From Hordeum vulgare subsp. vulgare (Eukaryota > Streptophyta > Magnoliopsida > Poales > Poaceae), in assembly GCF_904849725.1 (NCBI RefSeq), contig NC_058518.1, forward strand, positions 330,048,581 to 330,112,580: 64,000 nt of DNA, given 5' to 3'. Each line of letters opens with the position of its first letter. Within the stretch, counting starts at the first letter, position 1. The notes below the pieces were generated by a model, which worked only from the letters and a program-made list of their open reading frames with translations, did no database searches and had not been told where the DNA came from. Positions 55,907-64,000 of the stretch are shown in pieces. A program made the position numbers and the translations under genes.

Positions 55907-56639
55907 ATCACTTGTTAGCCTAAGGTACCAAATACTTCGCCATTTACCTGTTTGTATCTTTGATACTATCCTAATTTCTAACGTTTGAATTTTTCTGATG
56001 AAAATTCTTGCCAGGAAACTTTTGACGCACCCAATCTCTCCCTGTAAAATCACCAACCGTATATGTTCCTTTTTCTCTGTAGCAAAGAAGGTTACTTTTA
56101 TGTTCCTTCTATGTTGTATTGCCATTCGTTTGATTTCCCTATATAGCTTTACCTTGGCTCCTTGTTGTATTGAGAAGTTCAGCGACTTCTCAACAAATGT
56201 GTATAGATATGTGACTCAACATTGTCCTCAGAAGTAAAGCAAATTGATGTGGCAATACTTTTTTTTTCTTCTCTTTCAGAAGTAAAGGATGAACATGAGA
56301 TCCTGAAACTGATGCAGCTAATTATTTTCCTGTTGTTTATATGTTTGTTCCGAACGAGCCCTTGGGCAGTTTGTTTTCTAAATTGCCCTTGGGCAGTTTT
56401 GAGACGTCGAAATCTTGCAGTATTGTTTCTAGACAGTCGGTAGTGTAGTTGAAAAATATAATAGGATGCTGATAATCACCAGACGTGCGGGCTGGGTGAG
56501 AATCGACCGAACAAGTTTGTTCGGCATGGAAAGCTCCCTGGCCTGAACGCCCATCGTATTCCTTGTACAGCTCCTTGGCCCGAATGCCTGGGACGTCCTA
56601 TATGCCGCTTGTTGCGGCAACTAGCCACTACTTCGCACA
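55907..56639 (+). other. 3' UTR and downstream sequence of the kinesin gene
   Basis: T-rich sequence after the stop codon; the first few hundred bases are probably 3' UTR. I could not place a poly(A) signal with confidence. From ~56430 base composition changes and repeat-like sequence begins. Confidence 0.45.
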
Positions 56640-59620
56640 GGGAGTGCCCCGACTAGACCGCCCATTAGTAGCGCAGTATAGCGAGCGGGAGGGTAAAGAG
56701 TTGCACTGAAGCGAGTACTGTAGCGTGCCGCTAACGTAACAACTCGACACTGCAATAGAAATGTAAAATCCAATTCTTTTTATAAAACTGTGAACAATTT
56801 GTGTTTTCTGGAATATTTCAGAAAAGCACGAAAGTTTTTCAAAATCACGAACACTTTTTTTGACACTGGATTTTTTTTTCTGAAATTCCGAAACAAAACC
56901 GGGCAAATGCAAACATTGTTAAACTACCGACAAAATTTAAGAACATGAACATTTATTAAAATTTCTATTTTTTGAATTGCAACTTTTTTTGGAACTTCAA
57001 AAAAATTGAAAACGTGAACATCTTTTCAAACGGGATTTTTTAATAAAAAATGTGAAATTTTGGAGCACAAGGATTTCAAACTTTTTTTACAAAAACACAA
57101 ACCATTTTTTGAATAGAAGAAAATATTTTTAAAAAGGTGATTAGTTTTTGAATTTAAGAGCAAAATTTGAAAACATGATTTTTTTTATTTTCTTCAAACT
57201 GGAACATTTTTTGAAACTTCAAAAAAATGAAAACATGAACATCTTTTGAAACAGGAACATTTCTTGAAAATTTTCGGAGCAGGAACATTTCAAACTTGTG
57301 TTTGCACAAACACAAACCATTTCATGAAAAGGAACATTTTTTAAGTTTGTGAACAAATTTTGAAAATAGGAACCTTTTTATAAAAATGCACACCTTTTTC
57401 TAAAAAAATGAAGAATTTTAGCAATATGCAAACATTTTATGAAATTTTCCGAACCATTTTTTAATACGGGAACAAAATTTCGAAACATGAACATTGTTCA
57501 ATTTGCAAACAATTTTCGAAAACAGAAACATTTTCTAAAATCCAGGAACATTTTTTTGAATGTTTTAATATATATTTTCAATTTTCAGACATGTTTTGTA
57601 AAGAAGTGAACAAAATTTGAAGGTAAAAAAACTTGTTTGGAATTTCAGAAGAAATTTTGAAAACAGAAACGAAATCTGGGGAAATGAACAAATTTATACA
57701 ATATGTATATTTATAAATTCCAGAAAATGTGTTGAAAAAAGAAGTAAAGATGAAAAAGAAGAATGAAAGAAAATTAAAGAAAGAAAAGAAAACATAAAAA
57801 AAGAAACAGAAAGAATTGGAAAAGAAAAGGGATAGAAAAAGAAAAACGAAAAAAATAAATAATAATTAAAAAACCGGTTCACAAACTCTAGTTCCCAAAA
57901 CTAGTAAAAACTGACTGGGAATCCTCGGTTCCCAAAACTAATCCCTTCAGGCTTAATGTACAGTATAGTTGGGCCAGTCCAAATCCCTCGCTATTCCTCA
58001 CGCTTGTACGATTCCTTTACATTTTAATGCAAAATGTGTGAAATATGATTTTACCGAATGTCCTTTGGGAGAATCCAATCAGTAATTTACGTGTTACAGT
58101 ACCGTCCGGTTTTGGAAGCTTCTAGAAATTAAGGAGAAGATCCTGAACCGGTTTTATGTCTTTTTCTGTTTCTTTGTACTTTTTCATTCTTTTTCTTTTT
58201 CGTTTTTCTTTCCTTTTCCGTTTTTTATTTTCTTTGTCTCTTTTTTCTGTTTTCTTTCCTTTTTAATGCTTGAATAAATCTTTAGAGAATTAAAAATATT
58301 TCCTGTTTTCAAATTTTGTTCGTAATTTTAAATAAGTATTGAGAAGTTCAAAATATATTTGCTTCATTTTAAAATACGTTCATTTTTTTAAACACTTTCC
58401 AATTTCCAATTTTTTCTAAATCGTTGTGTTTTATTGTTTTGTTGTTCAGGATTCTCAAAAATTATTTGTTCTTCTAAAAAAATGTTCAGAATTTCAAAAA
58501 ATGTTACCATTATTAACAGTTGTTCATAAATTTCAAAAATATTTCACGCATCAACAATTGTTCGCAGAATGTCCATTTTTCACGAGTTCAAAAAAATGTT
58601 CACATTTCAGAAATTATTCGCAATTTTGCAATATGATTATTTTTCCAAATTTTATGTGGTATCTTTTTCTGTAAAATACTCACATTTTTAAAAAAAATGT
58701 TCTGGTTTAAAACAATTGTTCATTATTTGCATAAAATATTCCTGTTTTCTAAAAATTTATTCTTTATGTGTTTCAGAAAATGTTCCAGTTTATTTTATTT
58801 TCATAATTTCAATGTATGTTCAGGTTTCCAACTTTCGTTCTGGTATTTCAGAAAATGTCCCCGTTTAAAAAAATGGTAATTATTGGAAAGAATGTAAATG
58901 TTTCTGGAAAATATTTCTGTTTTTTAAATTTGTTCACAAATTGAAAACTTTTTCATAAATTCCAAAAAATGGACACGTTTGCTAATTCTTTATCTGTTTT
59001 AGAAATGTTCTAGTTTAAAATTTGTTCACCATTTTAAAAAATATTCGTGTCTTTAAATACTGTTTGGAAATTTCAAAATATGTCTGTGTTTCCAACTTTT
59101 GTTCTGGAATTTCAAAAAGTGTTCCCGTTTGAAAACAGTTGGTCATTACTTTTTCTAATGAATTTTAGAATGTTTTGATAAAGATTTCAAAATCAAAAAA
59201 ATCTTCATGAATTTTGAAAAACTGTTCTCGATTTTCAAATATTTTTCTATTCTCAGGACAATAGTTCGTGTTTGCAAAGAATGTTCAATTTACAAAAAAG
59301 AAATCTTGACATTTTTTTGTTGTTTTTCATTTTTTAAAAGTGTTCAGAATTTGAAATTGTCTCTACTCTTTAGAGATGTTCATGTTTCTAAAATATTTTC
59401 ATGAATTTCCAAATATGTTTGACTCTTTTGAATTTTTTTCAATGTTTTTTCCCAAATTTTAAAAAATATTTACTTTCAAACATTGTTTATCTAAAAGATA
59501 TGATGATTTTTTAGAAAAGTTTGAATTTTTAGGTTTGTTGCCTACTGTACAGGCGCTAGAGTGCGGACGTTATAGCATGCGCGCGATCGCTACACCATGG
59601 GACGACCTAGTGTGGGTTCG
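56640..59620. mobile_element. Large AT-rich foldback element (possible Mutator-like)
   Basis: The left arm (~56650-57880) is rich in GAACATTTTTTGAA-type motifs. The right arm (~58145-59610) has the complement TTCAAAAAATGTTC. Inner ends meet at AACCGGTTC (57872-57880) and GAACCGGTTTT (58145-58155) around a ~260-bp loop. Outer ends share GACTAGACCGCCCATTAGTAGCG against the inverse of CGCTACACCATGGGACGACCTAG, with several mismatches. No transposase found. Long inverted arms suggest a Mutator-like foldback; the target duplication was not resolved. Some short ORFs here are chance. Confidence 0.6.
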
Positions 59621-59635
59621 TTGTGTGCTTCAGGT

Positions 59636-59662
59636 GCCTATTTGACGTAAAATGCGTCAAAT
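59636..59662. repeat. Short perfect hairpin
   Basis: CTATTTGACG and CGTCAAATAG around a short loop, just right of the foldback element. Confidence 0.7.
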
Positions 59663-59746
59663 AGGAGCTCCGTGCCTCTTGTACAACTTCCTTTCCGAAA
59701 TCACTAGTTAGGGAGTACTCCTTGCAAAGGTCACTCAGGGTATATT

Positions 59747-59823
59747 TCGCGTGCGATAAGTGTCACGTTGTGGGCGCGTTGGAGACTTTTCAAACCAGCT
59801 TCACGAGTGACACTTGTCGCGTG
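59747..59823. repeat. Inverted repeat, stem of ~20 bp
   Basis: CGCGTGCGATAAGTGTCACG pairs with GAGTGACACTTGTCGCGTG across a ~35-bp loop, with a few mismatches. Probably the core of a small non-autonomous element; ends not defined. Confidence 0.6.
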
Positions 59824-60240
59824 AAGGAGATGTCCCGTGATTTTCGGTTTCTGGTTTTTTCCTTGTACACTTTCATCCTTAAGCAATTTAGGTTTTCTAA
59901 TATTGTCCTGATGTGTTTCTTGAGATGTGTTTCTGTGGAGTTGTCTTTCCCATCGTCGCCGCTTGTTTTTTATGTGTGTTTCTCTTTTATGTCGGTGTCG
60001 GCTTCATCATCGTCCCGCCGTCATCGTCTCCGGGTAATTGCATCGTCGGGCCTTTCTGTGACGTGTGGGGCGGTTATTGCGTTTCCCCGTTGGTTCCCTA
60101 TTTTCATTTTTCTTTTTTCCCATTATATTTCCAGGAAATGGAGATTTCAGGGGTAATTACGGGTGTGGGATTCCAACACAATCAAAGGTCAACTTTCAAG
60201 TCGGTTGTGGAATCAGTTCTTAGTGATCACGATTTTGTTT
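59824..60240. other. Unassigned intergenic stretch
   Basis: T-rich, with overlapping short plus-strand ORFs without known motifs. Nothing supportable as a gene. Confidence 0.35.
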
Positions 60241-61430
60241 GCACGTAATGGCTTGCCCTTTTTGCCGAGCACTAGGTGGCTCTTGTTCCTCCTTTAATTC
60301 TTCTGCCTCTCTGTTCACAGTGATGTTTGATCGGCGTTGTTCAAGGCGTGTTGTAAGATTCTATGTTTTGTTTAACTGATTGTGGCATATGGTTGATGTT
60401 GTTTTTGATGGAAAGTATTATATGCCTTGTTCATCTGATTATGATTGACATTAGCATTATTTTTTGGAGTATGTTTCATGAAGTGTTAGATCACATCTTG
60501 CGCTTTACATCGAGCAGTGCGGAACTTTAGCTATTCAGATCAGAGGGATGACAAAGATATCGAGCTTGCTCTTCACACGAGTGAGGGTGACTTGTATGGT
60601 ATTTTTCATACCCATGGTCGGGTGAGTAGTAAATTCCATGGTCCTTCTGGTCAATGATTATGGTTTTCGTTACCGTGACATAATGACTGTTAGCCTTGAG
60701 CACTATGGAACTATGATTGGTGTTGATTTTCATCGAGGTGGTGCTATGTTGTTCTATTTACCCTGTGTTGGTAAGGTTTATTTTGAAGGAATTTTTAAAT
60801 GTTGTTTCACGTGATACGTTTCGCTGTTCCGCTCAACCCATGAAATTTATTTTTGTATCACTTGACGATCGGAGTGAATGTGAGAGGTAACTTGTTGATA
60901 GTTCTTTTTATAGTCGTGGTGTCAATCTGAATTATCGGCAAATGTATTTCATGTCGCGACAACTCTTTGATGACAACTACATATTGTGTTTTCCTTTTGT
61001 TCACATGATTAATTCCACGAATGTTAGTTGTCAGCATATGGTGAGCTTTATAGTTCTATATTTTTTGGTTACTATTTATTTATTTATTATTTTCTCTCGT
61101 TTAGTCTATTAAATTTGTAAATTCTAACAACTTGATGTTTTGGTCAGGTTATTCCGAGCATGATTGTGAGGAGTTTGAAGAAATTTGTGTCAGTTCCTAG
61201 GACTGGATCTTTAACACTTGAAGTTACTTTGATTGGTACGTTGATGATATATATGTTAGCATTCCTTGCTCCTACTTTATTAGCTTGCGTGGTAGAATGG
61301 TGTTCAAGAAGGACGGTTTTAGTGATTTTCTACAAGCATCCTCTATTGAAGTAAACAATTTGATGCTCATAACCTTCAAAGAGTGTGATGAGAAGCTTGC
61401 TGTTATCTTCGGTCTTCTACCGCAGTGATG
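60241..61430 (+). pseudogene. Degraded coding remnant, possibly B3-domain-like at its end
   Basis: Several short plus-strand frames look protein-like: a piece near 60660-60830 (RYRDIMTVSLEHYGT, YLPCVGKVYFEG) and the last one, ~61289-61428, reading RMVFKKDGFSDFLQASS then NLMLITFKECDEKLAVIFG, then a stop. The latter recalls the end of plant B3/REM DNA-binding domains (a Trp/Phe-x-F, then a strand ending in V-I-F). Frames are broken by stops, and no continuous gene model could be built. Identification is weak. Confidence 0.25.
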
Positions 61431-61532
61431 CTACTTATAGACTATGAAGTAAAACTTTGATGTAGCCTATAGTTGTATGCAAATGTTATTTAAAAATATA
61501 TAGTACAATATATTGTTATTCGGATATATGAA

Positions 61533-61563
<31 letters not shown>
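61533..61563. repeat. (GT)n(AT)n microsatellite
   Basis: Compound dinucleotide run in AT-rich sequence. Confidence 0.9.
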
Positions 61564-61898
61564 AACTCTATTCATCATTCAGTGTGCAGATTAAATTATT
61601 CCTCACCCGAGGTAATTTTACGACCATTTCACAAATAAATTAAATTTCAAATGCAAATAGATACGTTTATATTGATTCATTACGAAAAATTTGACATAAG
61701 AAAACAAAAATATAGGTCATAAGACTAGAAAAATCATATTTTATGTATAATTTGCACTATGTTTTTATGTTTGTAATTTTACGTGAAGTAAAATATTTTT
61801 TACAGCGACTGTATTTTTTTTACAGTCTCTTTTTACGTATGAGATAAGATTAAAATTTCAAAAACGTAAAATTACGATGTACTGATGTAAAAATAGAG

Positions 61899-61900
<2 letters not shown>

Positions 61901-61953
<53 letters not shown>

Positions 61954-61980
61954 ATGTATATATATCCTCTATATATATGG
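61901..61980. repeat. (TA)n microsatellite with GTATG-type interruptions
   Basis: About 43 bp of pure TA followed by TATGTATGTGTG and another TA block. Confidence 0.92.
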
Positions 61981-62449
61981 GCAAGAGGCATGGTTGTGTC
62001 CCAAATATTTTCCCTGACATGGACACTCAAAGAGGGATGGCTATGTAGGTAGTTAATGCATAGTTATAGTCGGGGAAAACAGTTCCATGAAGATGCTAGA
62101 GGCACGTTTGTTCATAAAATAGAGGCATCGTCGTTCTTAAAATAGTAGCATGGTCGTGCTTTTGAGTTTTGGTAGTACACATTGATACATATACTCAGAG
62201 AGGCATGGTTGTTAACGTACTGAAGGCAAGGACGTGCTTTTGTGTTCGAGATGTATCAACCCATGAAACAGAAGCACAACCATGCATGTGTGTTTCCAAT
62301 GTTTTCCGATGACAGATTCCCTTATAGAGGCATATACTTAAAAGTTCCATGCATGGATAGGTAAGCACAATGCCTTTGTCTTTTAAATGTCATGTCGTTA
62401 TGAAAGGCATGATTCCATGGTGAGAAAAGACACATTTCACTTGCCGAGG
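61981..62449. repeat. Repeat-rich spacer, left copy of a ~180-bp direct repeat
   Basis: 62216-62399 is repeated at 63818-64000 (both start CGTACTG(A/G)AGGCAAGGACGTGCTTT). The stretch before it has decayed GAGGCATGGTCGTGCTT-like units related to the minisatellite at 63618. No gene. Confidence 0.75.
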
Positions 62450-62725
62450 GCATCTCTAGCACGCCCCATATAATGCATGAACCCACATAATTCCGGCGGC
62501 TAAACAGGCTCGGTTCAATTTTCTAGCTAGAACAGAGCCTGTATACTCATCCGACCCATATTTTTTTACCAAGACCTGCAAACCTCACATCCGAAGCCGT
62601 ATATTTACGGGTTTGCGGGGCAGATACAGGTCGAAATCCTATCCCGCACCGCATTTCGCTGACATTCCCCACTCTCTCCCTCGCATTTCTCACTGTCGGT
62701 GAGCCCTCTTCCGCCTCCAAACTCC

Positions 62726-63304
62726 ATGCGAGGCCGTATGTGGAGCTCCGGCCGCAGCTCCGACGGGGGCGGCGACCCCGAGTGCGAGCGATGCGGCCGT
62801 GCGGACGACAAGAGGAAGCGCGCGGCGAGGAGGTGGACGAACCAAGGCCTCGAGCCGCCGTCAAGCTTTCTCCGTCGCTAGACGGAGGAGTACGACCGCC
62901 GGCACGGGCGAACGCCCTCCTCAGTCGTGGGCTATTCCTCCGCCGCGTGGGGCCTGTCCGGCGCGACGCTTTTCACCGTGAAGAGGGAGTGGGCGGATGA
63001 GCCGGAGGACTACGAGCTCATCGCCGTCAAGCAGGAGCCGGAGGGGATCGCGTGTCGAGGCGTCGTCGGGCCCTAAGATTACGTCGGCGACGATGTAGAC
63101 GCGTTCGCGGCCGCCATTGCCGAACGGAGCTTGCACGAGGAGGCAGAGCACCGCCGCCACGCCGAGGAGCTCGAAGACCTCCTATTCAAGCAGGCGGTCG
63201 CGGGCAACCTGGTCGCGAAGGACAAGGACGACGAGTGGCGGTGCATCCGTGAGGAGCAGAGGGAGAAGTTCATCGACCTCATCAGCTCCGATGAGGAGGG
63301 CTGA
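62726..63304 (+). pseudogene. ORF with two in-frame stops inside the DNA element
   Basis: ATG at 62726, then 192 codons in one frame to TGA at 63302-63304, interrupted by TAG (62879-62881) and TAA (63074-63076). No frameshift. Character: Arg/Gly-rich start with CERCGRADDKRKR, then an acidic part (ADEPEDYELIAVKQEPEG), then a charged helix (AEHRRHAEELEDLLFKQAV). Similar charged proteins occur in grass transposons, from memory; function unknown. Two stops and no indels suggest recent loss. Confidence 0.6.
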
Positions 63305-63390
63305 GCTCCTCCACTGCGTCATCCTCGGTCGCGAGCTCGTCCATTTTGGTACATCAACCTCTGCCTCGTCGGCATGAGATCCCCACCCCC

Positions 63391-63411
63391 TGTAGTAGTA
63401 GTAGTAGTAGA
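63391..63411. repeat. (GTA)n microsatellite
   Basis: Six GTA units just after the pseudogene. Confidence 0.9.
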
Positions 63412-63617
63412 ATGTAGTATGTATGATTATGTAGTATGTGATGAACTATGAATGATCAATGTGGTTGCAATTTCTTCCTTGATAGTTTTTCCAAATTATA
63501 CAGTTTCATATACGGGCTTTATTCTGTAGCGCACGATTTCACCCTGCAAAACATATATTCGTCGAACTGTAAACGCCTTAAGCGGGTAGATATTATATGG
63601 GGTCTTCTAGAGATGCT

Positions 63618-63812
63618 TTGAGCAAAGGCACGACCGTGCCTCTATGATTGTAAAGTGCAAACAGAAGGACAACCGTGTCTCTATGATTGTAAAGTGCAAA
63701 TAGAAGCACGCCTTTGCCTCTATGATTGTAAAGTGCAAACAGAGGCAGAGCTATGCCTCTCTGATTGTAAAGTGCAAACAAACATACGATTGTGCCTCTG
63801 TGGGTGTAAAGT
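63618..63812. repeat. 39-bp minisatellite, five units
   Basis: Units end at 63656, 63695, 63734, 63773 and 63812, exact 39-bp period. The consensus has a palindromic core (AGGCACGACCGTGCCT) followed by CTATGATTGTAAAGTGCAAA. Because 39 is divisible by 3, both strands stay open across it (plus strand: repeated CLYDCKVQ; minus strand: repeated ALYNHRG). Confidence 0.93.
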
Positions 63813-63817
63813 GTTGG

Positions 63818-64000
63818 CGTACTGGAGGCAAGGACGTGCTTTTTGTGTTTGAGATGTAACAACTCATGGAGAAGAAGCACAACCGTGCGCGTGTGTTTCC
63901 AATGTTTTCCGGTCACACATTCACTTATAGAGGCGTATCCTTAAAAGTTCCATACATAGATAGGTACATACACCGCCTTTGTCCCTTAAATTTCATGTCC
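63818..64000. repeat. Right copy of a ~180-bp direct repeat
   Basis: Matches 62216-62399 with scattered substitutions. It runs to the window edge, so its true end is unknown. Confidence 0.88.

Larger units (their letters stand above)
62450..63616. mobile_element. Non-autonomous DNA element with GCATCTCTAG inverted ends
   Basis: The left end GGCATCTCTAGCACGCCCC (62449-62467) pairs with the inverse of GGGTCTTCTAGAGATGC (63600-63616). ~1.17 kb, carrying a GC-rich broken ORF (62726-63304). It sits between the two copies of a direct repeat. Superfamily not determined; target duplication unclear. Confidence 0.55.

Noticed and set aside
63618..63812. CRISPR-like array
   Set aside because: Direct tandem units without spacers in a plant genome; it is a minisatellite.

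Overview
The window is nuclear DNA from a grass, most likely a Triticeae species (wheat, barley or Aegilops group). Evidence: stacked Athila-type gypsy LTR retrotransposons with the primer-binding motif TGGCGCCGTTGCCGGGGA, several Stowaway MITEs with CTCCCTCCG ends and TA target duplications, a GC-rich first exon, and a many-exon plant kinesin gene. Species and TE family names cannot be fixed by eye, so TE families are described by structure.

Layout. 1-28478 is a nested pile of LTR retrotransposons. The oldest, element C (minus strand; 5' LTR 26771-28478, body 23137-26770), was hit 7 bp from the inner end of its 3' LTR by a plus-strand element A (body 1-1746, 3' LTR 1747-23129). A's LTR then took a plus-strand solo LTR (2299-3957, TSD GTAGT) and a complete minus-strand element B (4455-22603). 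B's body took a second complete minus-strand element D (6241-16163, flanked by CTATTGA). B keeps only a broken gag-protease. D keeps broken gag-protease plus an Athila ORF1-like frame. C keeps one ORF of unknown function. No reverse transcriptase or integrase was found in any of them, so all look non-autonomous. 28479-32570 is a patchwork of older LTR fragments, ending in two LTR pieces placed head to head.

32744-33103 is a MITE next to the only clear host gene. 33804-55906 (plus) is that gene: a 24-exon kinesin-7 of 1044 residues with a Ser-rich N-terminus, motor domain, coiled coils and a C-terminal C3HC4 RING finger (MKRP/KIN-7D type). All introns are GT-AG and the exons sum to an intact 3135-nt reading frame. 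The introns hold Stowaway MITEs, local duplications, a 1.4-kb GC-rich retroposed insert without recognisable coding (intron 6, 15-bp TSD, poly(A)), and a ~6.5-kb antisense LINE with decayed ORF1 and ORF2 (intron 17).

55907-64000 is downstream intergenic DNA: a ~3-kb AT-rich foldback element, short hairpins, a weak B3-like coding remnant, TA microsatellites, a short-TIR DNA element carrying a twice-stopped ORF, and a 39-bp minisatellite flanked by a ~180-bp direct repeat. Only the kinesin looks functional.
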